DNA of 64,000 nt from Planctomycetales bacterium. Its GTDB lineage: Bacteria; Planctomycetota; Planctomycetia; Planctomycetales; Planctomycetaceae. Below are positions 46,553-55,433 of the stretch, piece by piece. Position 1 is the stretch's first letter; every line of letters begins with the position of its first letter. The notes beneath the pieces are model-generated. The model had not been told where the DNA came from. It did no database searches and saw only the letters and a program-made list of their open reading frames with translations. The translations under genes were made by a program, and so were the position numbers. The stretch spans positions 1-64,000 of the forward strand of contig JANQPT010000047.1 of the NCBI GenBank assembly GCA_028285345.1. Reading direction: 5' to 3'.

Positions 46553-47478
46553 GCGAAATCCCCGCGGCCAGTCGAGCGGGCTTCGCTGAGGAATACCCGT
46601 TCGCCTCGCATTACCTAAATGTCAACGGTCGGCAATACCATTACCTCGACGAAGGCGCGGGCGAAACGCTGCTGTTCGTGCACGGCAATCCCACGTGGAG
46701 TTTTGCCTGGCGAAAACTGGTGGGGGACCTCTCGGCCAACTACCGCTGCGTCGCGGTCGACCACCTCGGCTGCGGCTTTTCCGAAAAGCCGCAGGACTAC
46801 CCGTACACGTTGGCCAACCATATCAATAACTTGGGCCAATTCATCCAGCAACTTGACCTGTCGCAGGTCACGCTCATCGCGCACGATTGGGGCGGCGCGA
46901 TCGGCATGGGCGCCGCCGTCGAAGCGCCTGATCGGTTCTCCCGATTTGTGCTCATGAACACCGCTGCGTTTCGATCTCGCCATATCCCGCTGCGAATTAA
47001 CGTCTGCCGCACTCCCTTGTTGGGATCGTTGGCCGTGCGGGGACTGAACGCCTTCGCCCGCGCCGCTCTCGTCATGGCGGTCGCCAAGCGAGAGCGGATG
47101 ACCCGCGCCGTCCGCGCCGGCTATCTTGCGCCCTACGGAAACTGGGCCGACCGCGTCGCCGTGCTCCGTTTCGTCCAGGATATCCCGCTCGCTCACCAAC
47201 ACCGCAGCTATCGCACGCTGCTGAACATCGAACAGGGCATACTGCAATTCCGTGAACACCCGATCTTGCTCCCCTGGGGTGAGCGCGACTGGTGTTTTAC
47301 GACGGAGTTTCTCGACGAGCTTCGCAACTTCTTCCCCGATGCCGAGGTTTTTCGCATTCCCGAAGCGGGGCACTACATATTTGAAGACGCGCATGAGAAA
47401 CTGATTCCCCGCATCCGCGAATTTCTCGCCGCTCATCCGCTCGCTGAGAAATCAGCAACGACGAACTCACATCCGTAA
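46549..47478 (+). CDS. OleB/haloalkane-dehalogenase-like alpha/beta hydrolase
   Basis: 309 residues from a GTG overlapping the BioF-type gene by four bases. It is an alpha/beta hydrolase with an aspartate nucleophile: HGNPTWSF at the oxyanion hole, AHDWGG with Asp113, GERDWCF with Asp247 as candidate acid, and EAGHYIFED with His275. The segment TPLLGSLAVRGLNAFARA plus YLAPYGNWADRVAVLRFVQDIPL is the pattern I recall from OleB, the beta-lactone decarboxylase of the olefin (OleABCD) pathway, often misnamed haloalkane dehalogenase. No oleA, oleC or oleD is adjacent, so pathway membership is inference. Confidence 0.82.
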   Translation: MSEIPAASRAGFAEEYPFASHYLNVNGRQYHYLDEGAGETLLFVHGNPTWSFAWRKLVGDLSANYRCVAVDHLGCGFSEKPQDYPYTLANHINNLGQFIQQLDLSQVTLIAHDWGGAIGMGAAVEAPDRFSRFVLMNTAAFRSRHIPLRINVCRTPLLGSLAVRGLNAFARAALVMAVAKRERMTRAVRAGYLAPYGNWADRVAVLRFVQDIPLAHQHRSYRTLLNIEQGILQFREHPILLPWGERDWCFTTEFLDELRNFFPDAEVFRIPEAGHYIFEDAHEKLIPRIREFLAAHPLAEKSATTNSHP

Positions 47479-47533
47479 TGAGATTCGGGTATGATTGGCG
47501 GCGGTCCGTTCGATTTCCAAGGGGGACACGTTG

Positions 47534-48364
47534 ATGCTGATCATCGATTGTCATGCGCACATCTACGGTGAGGACGAACGCAAGTACCCCACCATCGAAA
47601 AGCCGTACCGGCCGCCCAAAGGCAAAGGGACCGTCGAGCACCTCAAACGTGAGATGAGCGCCGCAGGCGTCAAGTACGTCACCGCGATCCAAACCAGCAC
47701 CTTCTACCGCTGGGACAACCGCTTTACCGCCGATTCTTCAAAGGCGAACCGCGAGTTCATGGCAGGCGTCGTCACGCTCAATCCGGACGACGTCCACAGC
47801 CCCGGCATGCTTGAGCAATATGTCGAACACTTCAACGTCCGCGGCATGCGGAGCATTCCCGCCAAGAGCGGAAAGCTGGACGATCCCGGCGTGGACGCCT
47901 TATGGAAGGTCGCCGAGGAACAGGGGATCGTGATCAACGCGCTGGTGAATCGCGACAAGAAACCGGAAATCGAAGCGCTGCTGGCGCGGCATCCCAAACT
48001 CCGCGTGGTGATTGACCATTGTTTCAACATCAACGCCGCCCGCGATGTGGCGGCCGACGTGGCCGCGATGCAGCAAGTCGCGAAGAACAAAAATGTGCAC
48101 GCCAAACTCACCTTCATTCCTACCGGCAGCGCCGAAGAGTTTCCTTGCGAGGACATGTACGACGCCTGCCATGCGGTGATCAAGGCGTTCGGACCGGAGC
48201 GGTGCGTCTGGGGGAGCGACTTTCCCTGTGAATTGTGGTGCCCCAAGGTGACTTATAAGCAACACTTGGAAATCTTCACCGACCGCTTGGGGCTGGACAA
48301 GCCGTCCAAGAAGGCGATTCTGGGCGAGACGGCGTACGATCTGTGGTTTAAGCCCCGAGCGTGA
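47534..48364 (+). CDS. amidohydrolase-family metalloenzyme
   Basis: 276 residues from the ATG at 47534, preceded by GGGGGA; the longer frame upstream is less protein-like. It opens MLIIDCHAHIYGEDERKYP with the metal-binding HxH pair (His7, His9) at the end of the first strand of a TIM barrel. Later come VIDHCFNINA with a third ligand histidine, and VWGSDFPCELW with the catalytic aspartate. This is the amidohydrolase_2 (2-pyrone-4,6-dicarboxylate lactonase / ACMSD-like) group, which hydrolyses or decarboxylates small carboxylic acids. The substrate is unknown. It is convergent with the next gene, with 23 bases between them. Confidence 0.88.
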   Translation: MLIIDCHAHIYGEDERKYPTIEKPYRPPKGKGTVEHLKREMSAAGVKYVTAIQTSTFYRWDNRFTADSSKANREFMAGVVTLNPDDVHSPGMLEQYVEHFNVRGMRSIPAKSGKLDDPGVDALWKVAEEQGIVINALVNRDKKPEIEALLARHPKLRVVIDHCFNINAARDVAADVAAMQQVAKNKNVHAKLTFIPTGSAEEFPCEDMYDACHAVIKAFGPERCVWGSDFPCELWCPKVTYKQHLEIFTDRLGLDKPSKKAILGETAYDLWFKPRA

Positions 48365-48387
48365 GGGTTGGGCTCTCCCACGAAGAC

Positions 48388-51381
48388 TCACCGCTGAAAC
48401 AACTCCTCTTCCTCCAGCTCTTTTAGCCGCGCTTTGCGTTGTTTCGCTTGTTGGTCGGAGAACTCTTGCATCCGTTTTCGATTTCGCGGACCGGATTGCG
48501 TCGTACGAGGATCAAACAGCTTGCGCCCCCGCACATCGTCGCGATTCAGCGACGGTTTTTGCACCACCACGCGCAATTGGTCGAAATAGACCTCTCCCAT
48601 ACCGGTCAAACTCATCGTCATTGTCATCGGTCCGCTGACCGGGACCTCGCGAATCAGTTCGAAATACTGCCATTTGTCGGCCTTGTGCCACCGCAGCCCT
48701 CGCTCCGGGCCGGCAAGGCTATCAAAGAATGTGACTCCGGTACTGCTCCCATGGATCGACGTGGACATTCGAATCCAGCCGCTGATGTGGACCAGTTCTC
48801 CGCTGTGCACGTTCAGTGAAGGCGTTATCACCGAAACGGGCGGCTCCGGCACGCTGCGGGGAACCTCCTCGGGATCGGCGGCCCAAGCCGCCAATCGCAG
48901 TGAATACCGCCCCCCCTTGGGAAAGGGGCTAGGTGACAATTCCGCCGTCGCTTTGATCCCCGGCGTCAATCGCTGCTTGTGCTGCCACCCTTCGGCAATC
49001 ATGGTATCAATGTCTTCGATTTCGCCGGAGCGCAACAAGTTCTCGGCCGCCGTGGGATCGCTCCCCAGCCGGGCGATCATTCTCCAATAGTCGGGCAACG
49101 TCTGAAAGCAGAGTGTATGCTCGCTCGAAACGGGACTGCTGAGACTCCGAACCGCGTCGTTCCAATGTGCACGCTGCAGCCGCCGCATCAGTTGCATCGC
49201 CTCTTGTCCCCGCAGCCGGGCGCGATGAAAGTCTTTTTGTCGAAACGCCCGTACGCCGCGCTCGATACTCAGCGCGGACATTGATAAAAGTTCCTTGCCG
49301 TCTACTTGCGGAACTCCCAGCGCGACCAATTCCCGGTCAATCGGTTCGATGCGTTCCAACTTCGCTTGGGCCAACTGCAACGTGACTGTTGCGCTCTCAG
49401 CCGCCATCGCCGCGACCTTTCGGTCCAATTCCTGCTTCACTCGATGGTTGGAGGTCAACAACACGATCGCCGTCTGGTCGAAATTCTTTAATGTGATTTC
49501 CCAGCCGCCGGCCTTCCGAACGCTTTGGCCGTCGAGGCTCCGCACACCGGTCGTCGTAATCAAGTACGCGACCGACGACTCAGGGCCGGGAACTTTGATC
49601 GTCGCATTGACTCCCGCCTGCCGCCCCGGCACGAACTGCGCCCCTTCTTCCATCCACTGCATGACGATCAGCGTGCTGCCGTCAGCCGTCTCAATGGCTG
49701 CCGCCTCCAACTCCCGACCCAAACGGCGTTCCTGACGCTTTTGATCTTCATTCTCTCTCAGCCAAGCATTCGTCTCCTGCCGCTTTTGCGCACTGTTGCC
49801 AAAGGTGTTGGACTGCCTGAGCTTCGGTTTGGCCATCCGTACGTTAAATGAAATGTGCGAGCGGACGGTGCCGGTCGCCAGCCAGGGCTCAATCAGTTTC
49901 AGCTCCATTAGCAATTGCTTCAGGACCAACTTAAGTTCCCGGCTGCCGGGCCGTTTTTCGTTTAGCGACGCGGTCTTCATGAAACCGATGCCACGATTGC
50001 CCGCCTGCACAGCGAGATAAACCAGCATTCGGATTTGCTCCGGCTCGATCACAACCGGGTGGTATCCCGCCGCCTCCCGGCCCAACTCCAACTCCGGTGC
50101 CGGCTCAGTGGCGACCCAGGTCCAGATATATTTCCCGGGCAAGGCGAGGTTTTGTTTGGCCAGCAGATCGTCGCGGTACTCTTTGGGATTCATGTGGGTG
50201 TGCAGCATCTCTTGTGACACGCCGACCATCGACATCATCCGCGAATAGGGACGATAGAGCCCTGCCACGTCACCCATGAGTGGCCGGTTAAAGTGTCGGT
50301 CCGCGTCGCGTAATTGCTCGATCCAATTCTTGATCAGATTCTTGTCCTCAGGCGGGATCCCGGTTCCCAAGTTCCAGGCCAAGATTCCATCCGTTTCCTC
50401 ACCAAAGGGCGCCAAACTGACGGTCTTTGCGTCGACCGTCTGCGCATCAGCCGACCGGGCTTGCGGCGGAATGGCGATTACCCATGGACCGGCTTTCCGA
50501 ATATCCCGAATGACCGCTCGAGACTCTTCATCCTGAAATTCCGGTACCCACAGCACATTCCATCCCATCCCTGCCAATTCGGCGGGATCCTCACCATGGT
50601 AAGGCAGAATGCGCAGGAAGGTCGGCTCCCCTTCGACCAACAACTGATCGTGCCGAAATTTTGCGGGACTTGATCTTGTTGATCGTTCGCGCTCACGGTT
50701 CACTGGACGAATGGCCTTTGCCGGCACGAGCGGTCCCAGCCGCAACTCGTCGAATCTGTATTCCAACGGGCCGGAGACCCTGCCGGATGTCAGGTAGACG
50801 CGATCCAGATACATTTCGCGAACATCAATGTCCGTTCCGTAGTATTGCCGCGCCCACCCGATGAGCCGTCGCAGCCGACGCCCCTGAAAGTCACAGCGCA
50901 ACTCCTGCCATTCGCCTTCTTTTGTATACGTGTCGCCTTCGAACCGGAGAATTAATGGCGTCTGATTTGTCGTGGTATCGACTTGATGCGGCAAGATCAG
51001 CCGCACCGACAGCCGCGCTCCGGTGCGGTTGGAACGGACCCAGACTGACAAGTGCGTGTCCCGCAAAACCTGTGTGCGCGGCAGCTTGTGCAGCATTTCA
51101 ATCTGCGCACCGCTATCGGCCGCCCGAAATCCGAGGAATTCACATCCAGCTCCGCGAAACGCGCGCGGAACCCGCGCATGTCCCACCACGGTACAGCGGT
51201 TCTTGTCATACCGCGCACGCCATGTGGTCTTGCCCGACTGAAGGTCGTCGAAATCTTCGACAAATTCAGCCGCAACACAATCGGCACCACACCACAGCTG
51301 CCACAACAACAAGAGTCGGCCGAGGAATCGGAGATAGCTGCAAACAAGCGATTTCAATTTTGTAAGACCCGTCTCATCCAT
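48388..51381 (-). CDS. large secreted protein of unknown function, carbohydrate-active-enzyme-like
   Basis: 997 residues with an N-terminal hydrophobic signal (FLGRLLLLWQLWCGADCVAAEF). No family is recognised with confidence. The first ~220 residues look like a beta-sandwich (VWVRSNRTGARLSVRLIL, FDELRLGPL). From ~235 to 480 there are features of a TIM-barrel hydrolase-like region (RILPYHGEDPAELAGMGWNVLWVPEFQD; ETDGILAWNLGTGIPPE; DVAGLYRPYSRMMSMVGVS). Near residues 820-950 comes another sandwich (SVITPSLNVHSGELVHISGWIRM, VYFDQLRVVV). It ends in a charged Arg/Lys/Glu-rich helix (QEFSDQQAKQRKARLKELEEEELF). A polysaccharide role is inference. It is divergent from the small gene at 51772. Confidence 0.7.
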   Translation of the reverse strand: MDETGLTKLKSLVCSYLRFLGRLLLLWQLWCGADCVAAEFVEDFDDLQSGKTTWRARYDKNRCTVVGHARVPRAFRGAGCEFLGFRAADSGAQIEMLHKLPRTQVLRDTHLSVWVRSNRTGARLSVRLILPHQVDTTTNQTPLILRFEGDTYTKEGEWQELRCDFQGRRLRRLIGWARQYYGTDIDVREMYLDRVYLTSGRVSGPLEYRFDELRLGPLVPAKAIRPVNRERERSTRSSPAKFRHDQLLVEGEPTFLRILPYHGEDPAELAGMGWNVLWVPEFQDEESRAVIRDIRKAGPWVIAIPPQARSADAQTVDAKTVSLAPFGEETDGILAWNLGTGIPPEDKNLIKNWIEQLRDADRHFNRPLMGDVAGLYRPYSRMMSMVGVSQEMLHTHMNPKEYRDDLLAKQNLALPGKYIWTWVATEPAPELELGREAAGYHPVVIEPEQIRMLVYLAVQAGNRGIGFMKTASLNEKRPGSRELKLVLKQLLMELKLIEPWLATGTVRSHISFNVRMAKPKLRQSNTFGNSAQKRQETNAWLRENEDQKRQERRLGRELEAAAIETADGSTLIVMQWMEEGAQFVPGRQAGVNATIKVPGPESSVAYLITTTGVRSLDGQSVRKAGGWEITLKNFDQTAIVLLTSNHRVKQELDRKVAAMAAESATVTLQLAQAKLERIEPIDRELVALGVPQVDGKELLSMSALSIERGVRAFRQKDFHRARLRGQEAMQLMRRLQRAHWNDAVRSLSSPVSSEHTLCFQTLPDYWRMIARLGSDPTAAENLLRSGEIEDIDTMIAEGWQHKQRLTPGIKATAELSPSPFPKGGRYSLRLAAWAADPEEVPRSVPEPPVSVITPSLNVHSGELVHISGWIRMSTSIHGSSTGVTFFDSLAGPERGLRWHKADKWQYFELIREVPVSGPMTMTMSLTGMGEVYFDQLRVVVQKPSLNRDDVRGRKLFDPRTTQSGPRNRKRMQEFSDQQAKQRKARLKELEEEELFQR

Positions 51382-51771
51382 GAGAGCTGAAGTCTCAAGT
51401 CATTCAATGACGCACAGTTTCCCGCAGGAGAACAACCTAATCCGCGACTCGGCCCGCATTCGTGTCACCAATTACGCCGCCGGCATGCCACGTCGACCGA
51501 GGTGGTCACCTCGAGAAACATATGACCATGTTGCCTTTCGGCAACAGGAGGCCGACACGCGGCATGGACGTAACTCCGGAATCTTATAGGAACTTGCGAA
51601 TTTGGCCAAGGTGAAGCGTTTTCAAAACACCTCATTGCCGAAGAGATGACCCCGAAGCTGATGGCGACGTATCCCCATGGTAAATAAACACTTATCGCAA
51701 CATCTTATTTAGCCGCAGAATTGGCGCGGAAAATGTAGTAAGGACGACAACACCCAGAGAAAGACCCACAC
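51382..51771. other. 390-bp divergent intergenic region with palindromes
   Basis: No gene is seen. It contains a 16-nt palindrome CGAGGTGGTCACCTCG (51498-51513) and a hairpin TGTTGCC-TTTC-GGCAACA (51529-51546). Both lie between two divergent genes and could be operator or RNA structure; no consensus promoter is clear. Confidence 0.45.
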
Positions 51772-52050
51772 ATGTCAGGATACCAACGATTGACCGGTTC
51801 CAACTCAGAAGAACTTCCGCGCGAATTAGTTGAACTCGGCCAGAAAATTGCGGAACTGCCTGAGGCCCATCAACCGGAAATGAGCCGAATTTACGAGCAG
51901 GTCGTTGACTCTGCGCGCCGCCGGCGGCGGATTCTCACACTGGTCCAAGAAGCTCTCTCACAGCTCCGGCTCGACATCAAGTATTTGATGTTCGACTTGC
52001 AGGTCACCCGGGATGAACGCGACTCACTTCGCCAGGATCGCGAAGAGTAA
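51772..52050 (+). CDS. small coiled-coil protein, unknown function
   Basis: 92 residues, no signal, strongly helical. The sequence MSGYQRLTGSNSEELPRELVELGQ is followed by IAELPEAHQPEMSRIYEQVVDSARRRRRILTLVQEALSQLRLDIKYLMFDLQVTRDERDSLRQ. The arginine-rich middle (SARRRRRIL) and heptad-like leucines suggest a coiled coil, perhaps binding nucleic acid or another protein. Small proteins of this kind seem common in planctomycetes, but I do not recognise a named family. It is followed by a double hairpin and a convergent WD40 gene. Confidence 0.65.
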   Translation: MSGYQRLTGSNSEELPRELVELGQKIAELPEAHQPEMSRIYEQVVDSARRRRRILTLVQEALSQLRLDIKYLMFDLQVTRDERDSLRQDREE

Positions 52051-52067
52051 CGACCCCGCTTGTGTGC

Positions 52068-52131
52068 CACTGGCTGTGCCAGTGCAAATTCGAATGACTG
52101 AACTCGATACGAAACACCGGCGGAGCCGGTG
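52068..52131. repeat. double mini-hairpin, planctomycete-type intergenic element
   Basis: Two perfect hairpins: CACTGGC-TGT-GCCAGTG (52068-52084) and CACCGGC-GGA-GCCGGTG (52115-52131). The outer flanks GTGCCACTGGC and GCCGGTGGCAC also pair (one G-U), giving a nested structure. It lies between convergent genes and can act as a bidirectional terminator; its form resembles the element at 4105. Confidence 0.65.
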
Positions 52132-52161
52132 GCACTCGTATTCTTACGCTAATACGACCGG

Positions 52162-53148
52162 CTAGCCGGACGACGCGTCCATTCGGCTGATCCGTACGTG
52201 CCCATCATAATGAGCAGTCGCAAGGTGCAGGCCGTCGCTGCTCAGATCGAGATCGCGGGCGTCGTTCTTCAGCTTGACGCGGTGAAAGTCCTCACCGTTT
52301 GTCGGCTTCCAAAACAATAAATAGCCCCCGCGGCCGCCGACAGCGGCGATTCTTGTCCCGTTGGGATGCATCGCGACACCCCAAGCCACACCGCTGAGCT
52401 TGCCGCGCGAAAGGTGTTCGATCTGCTGCTTGCCGGTTTCCCAATCGAAGACGACGACGGATGGATTGCCAACACCGGCGAATGCGTTGGTGACATTGGT
52501 GATTCCGCTGCAGGCGAGATGCTTGCCGTCGCCGCTGAAGGACATGCCGCGAAATCCGCCGATCACCGCCCGAAACGTCTTATCATATTTCTGCAGGGAT
52601 TCCGCACTCCAAATACGCAGTTGCTTACCGGTCGCCACGTCCCAGTCAATGAGATTGCATTTCAGATCACCGCTCGCCAGTCTCTCGCCACCGGGATGAA
52701 ACAAAACGTTGTAGATATGCGACTGATGACCATGCATCTCGCGAACGAGCTTGCCGCTGCCCATTTCCCATAGACGCACGACTAGATCGTTACCCACCGA
52801 GGCCAACAGGCTATCATCCGGACTGATGGAAACGGCACGAATCCAGCCGTGATGCGCTTCAACGGCTCGAATCGGCGCAGGCTTTTTGTCGGCGACTGGC
52901 CACCAGATCAACCGGCCGTCATATCCGGCGGAGACCATCGTCGTGCCGTCGCGCGTGAACGCCATCCCACGAACCCAACTTCCCGTCTCAGCCAGCTCGG
53001 TCTTCTCGCCCGATTTTGTATCGAACCGCCAGATGCTGTAGTCCTGCGCACCCGTGAACACGAACTTGCCGTCCCGATCAAAGCGGCACGAAATCAGCGG
53101 GCTGCTATGGGCCAGGTCGTGGGCAACGTGTGTCTTTGTCACATCCAT
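52162..53148 (-). CDS. WD40-repeat protein
   Basis: 328 residues from the ATG at 53148. Seven WD40-type blades are visible, for example ISCRFDRDGKFVFTGAQDYSIWRFD, VRGMAFTRDGTTMVSAGYDGRLIWW, VSISPDDSLLASVGNDLVVRLWEM and LDLSSDGLHLATAHYDGHVRISRMD. No signal peptide or enzymatic domain is present, so it should be a cytoplasmic protein-interaction propeller. Such stand-alone WD40 proteins are frequent in planctomycetes. The gene follows the methyltransferase gene in the same direction, but an unusual 122-bp inverted-repeat element lies between them. Confidence 0.9.
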   Translation of the reverse strand: MDVTKTHVAHDLAHSSPLISCRFDRDGKFVFTGAQDYSIWRFDTKSGEKTELAETGSWVRGMAFTRDGTTMVSAGYDGRLIWWPVADKKPAPIRAVEAHHGWIRAVSISPDDSLLASVGNDLVVRLWEMGSGKLVREMHGHQSHIYNVLFHPGGERLASGDLKCNLIDWDVATGKQLRIWSAESLQKYDKTFRAVIGGFRGMSFSGDGKHLACSGITNVTNAFAGVGNPSVVVFDWETGKQQIEHLSRGKLSGVAWGVAMHPNGTRIAAVGGRGGYLLFWKPTNGEDFHRVKLKNDARDLDLSSDGLHLATAHYDGHVRISRMDASSG

Positions 53149-53208
53149 CAATCAGCACCGCTCATCTTCTGAGATTTGTCACGATTCGAACAACCGTCTG
53201 CCTAGTTG

Positions 53209-53330
53209 TTGTCGGAAAAGATGGTTCAGGGTGGCTGTGGGCGGACTTACGTCCGACCCCAGACTCTTAAACTGGGGGCTCACGTCGCTCGACCCCACGC
53301 ACCCATCGTCGATTCGCCGTTTTCCGACAA
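53209..53330. repeat. 122-bp element with terminal inverted repeats (MITE-like)
   Basis: Perfect 11-bp inverted ends TTGTCGGAAAA (53209-53219) and TTTTCCGACAA (53320-53330). Just inside, the left arm (ATGGTTCAGGGTGGCTGTGGG) and the right arm (CCCCACGCACCCATCG) are partly complementary, and an inner hairpin GGAC-TTAC-GTCC is present. It has no open frame of its own. It could be a small non-autonomous mobile element or a large RNA hairpin between two leftward genes. Confidence 0.6.
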
Positions 53331-53367
53331 AGCCTATTTTACACCGCCGAAATGCTTGATGCGAGTA

Positions 53368-54411
53368 TCAAAGCGTCGTCACAATCACCCGCTGCGGCGG
53401 AGCGGGCAAGTCGAGCATCTCGCTCGTGCCAAATCCGGACTCGCGAAACATCGAATCAAAATCGCTGAACGTATATGCTTCGCCCGCCGGCGTGGTTGCC
53501 AGCATCGTGAGGCTGAACTTCGCCGGTACCGCCGGTGTGATGCGATCTTCGTTGGGAATAAACTCCAACGTATACACCGCTCCGCCCGGTTTCAGGCAGT
53601 CACGGATTTTTTTCATGACCGAAACGCACGTTGGGCGATCAAAATGGTGCAGAAAGTTCGTCGCCATCACTAAGTCAAAATCGCAGCCGTAATCGACGTC
53701 GAGTGCATTTCCCGAAAGTTCTGAGAATCGATCCTGCACATCTGCCGCGACGGCGTTCTCCCGCGCGACCTGCAGAACCCCGGGCCAATCGAGCGCGACA
53801 ATGGTCGCATGTGGGTTCTTTTGCGCAACGGAGATGCCGAACATTCCGTGCCCCGCCGCGATATCCAGCACCCGAATCGGGCCGGAGAATCGTTCAAATG
53901 CGAGATCCGCGAGGAAATTCGCCGCCGGCATGAGCATTGGAACCATCGATCGCGCAAACTCGATCCAGCCGGAATATTCGTGCTCTGTCGTTCCATGGTC
54001 CCCCAACAGCGTACGCCCCTGACGAACCAATTCGGCAACGTCCCGGTACGCTTCTAGCTGATGCGGTGAATTGGTGAACTTGGCGATCGAACCGATGTAC
54101 TTTGGTGAACGCCGGTCGAGATAGACCGCCGCCGTCGGACTCAGACCGTAGCCCGCATCACCTTTCGTGATAAAACCGTCGGCCGCCAAAAAGTCGCACA
54201 GAATTCGCGTTGCCCGCGCATTGGTGCCGCATTGACGAGAAACCGCGTCCGCCGTCGACGCACCTTCACCGATGGCAGTAAAGAGATCCAACTCGAGCGC
54301 GCCGGTCAACGCAGCGCTCCGCTGATGCGCGTTGAGCGTCTCGAACACCAATCCAGGATTGGCGCCTTCAGAATCAATTCCTGTCGGGGATTCAGGTCGA
54401 TGCTCCGGCAT
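53368..54411 (-). CDS. SAM-dependent methyltransferase (O-methyltransferase-like)
   Basis: 347 residues from the ATG at 54411, with GAAGG about eight bases upstream. The first ~100 residues form a winged-helix dimerisation domain (ALTGALELDLFTAIGEGASTADAVSRQCG, FLAADGFITKGDAGYGLSPTAAVYL), as in plant-type and polyketide O-methyltransferases. The Rossmann SAM-binding fold follows: VLDIAAGHGMFGISVAQKNP (motif I), IVALDWPGVL, and FDLVMATNFLHHFDRPTC. This architecture fits small-molecule O- or C-methyltransferases such as those of tailoring pathways. The substrate is unknown. It follows the transporter gene after 41 bases. Confidence 0.92.
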   Translation of the reverse strand: MPEHRPESPTGIDSEGANPGLVFETLNAHQRSAALTGALELDLFTAIGEGASTADAVSRQCGTNARATRILCDFLAADGFITKGDAGYGLSPTAAVYLDRRSPKYIGSIAKFTNSPHQLEAYRDVAELVRQGRTLLGDHGTTEHEYSGWIEFARSMVPMLMPAANFLADLAFERFSGPIRVLDIAAGHGMFGISVAQKNPHATIVALDWPGVLQVARENAVAADVQDRFSELSGNALDVDYGCDFDLVMATNFLHHFDRPTCVSVMKKIRDCLKPGGAVYTLEFIPNEDRITPAVPAKFSLTMLATTPAGEAYTFSDFDSMFRESGFGTSEMLDLPAPPQRVIVTTL

Positions 54412-54452
54412 ATCGCAGCCTTCTCTGTTTAAATGCAAATTCAAGCAACGGC

Positions 54453-55433
54453 TCACTCGATCGAACTGTCGCCGCCGCGATTCGTAGAATCGGATTGTCC
54501 TTCAACACCGGCATTCTGAAAACGCCAGAATTGCGCCAAAACTGTCCCGGTCAGCATGCAGCCGAACGTATACAGCGCAGGAGGGATCGTCGCCAGCGAA
54601 TCCTCCCCATACAAGCCGCCCGCCAAGACTGTCCCCAACCCGGCATTCTGCATGCCGATTTCAAGCGTCAACGCCCTCCGCATCGGCTCGCCCATCTGCA
54701 ATAGTTTTCCACCCCAATACCCCCCGAGGTAGCCGATCAGATTGATGATCAAAAGCGCCCCGCCGACCGTCTGGGCATTGGCCGTGATTGTCTCGCGATG
54801 TTTCGCAAAAATGGCCGCCACGATCCACAGAATCGCGAGATTGGCGATCACGGGACCGCAGGTCTGCATCAACCGTTGAAAGTCGGGGAATCGCCTGCTC
54901 AACAGGTGCCCCAACACCACCGGACCCACGACTTGATACATTAGCTTCATCCCGACTGCGACCGGGTCCAGCTGAGTCGACTCGCTCAAGAAGAGCCAAA
55001 ACGCGAGCGGCACGCATAGGGGAGAAAGCAGCGTGGCGCTCGTTGTCAGACTCACCGAGTAACTGACATTGCCGCGCGCCGCCAGCGTCAGCACGTTCGA
55101 CGCCATCGCACCGGGAACGCAGCCGACGATGACCACGCCCTGCATCAACCCATGCTCAAACCCGAACAGCCGGCCGATCAGATACGCTGACAGCGGCATC
55201 ACCGTATACTGGAGGACCGTTCCCTGCAGCACAGTCGGCCAGCGAGCGGCCACTTGGCGGACTTCGTCCTGCGGTAACAGCGTTCCGATCGCGAACATCG
55301 TCACGATGATCAGGTAGGAAAGCCAAGGCAGACTACTCAGGAACGGATCGAATCCTCCCAATCGCCCCGTCGGCCAATAATACGCCACACCGCACAGCAG
55401 GCTCAGCCAAAACAGCAGATAGCGTTGCAACAT
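54453..55433 (-). CDS. bile acid:sodium symporter-family (BASS) transporter
   Basis: 326 residues from the ATG at 55433. About nine to ten hydrophobic helices are visible. PWLSYLIIVTMFAIGTLLP, QYTVMPLSAYLIGRLFG, VVIVGCVPGAMASNVLTLAARGNVSYSVSLTTSATLLSPLCVPLAFWLF are typical of the SBF/BASS family; the GCVPGAMASNVLTLAARGN stretch corresponds to the conserved crossover region that binds sodium. Homologues carry bile acids, pantothenate, pyruvate or other organic anions, so the substrate here is open. A long divergent upstream extension (to 55535) starting at GTG has no family support. Confidence 0.88.
   Translation of the reverse strand: MLQRYLLFWLSLLCGVAYYWPTGRLGGFDPFLSSLPWLSYLIIVTMFAIGTLLPQDEVRQVAARWPTVLQGTVLQYTVMPLSAYLIGRLFGFEHGLMQGVVIVGCVPGAMASNVLTLAARGNVSYSVSLTTSATLLSPLCVPLAFWLFLSESTQLDPVAVGMKLMYQVVGPVVLGHLLSRRFPDFQRLMQTCGPVIANLAILWIVAAIFAKHRETITANAQTVGGALLIINLIGYLGGYWGGKLLQMGEPMRRALTLEIGMQNAGLGTVLAGGLYGEDSLATIPPALYTFGCMLTGTVLAQFWRFQNAGVEGQSDSTNRGGDSSIE

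Noticed and set aside
46549-47478. Haloalkane dehalogenase
   Set aside because: The Asp nucleophile motif is shared, but the lid and following helices look like OleB; dehalogenase naming would overstate the evidence.
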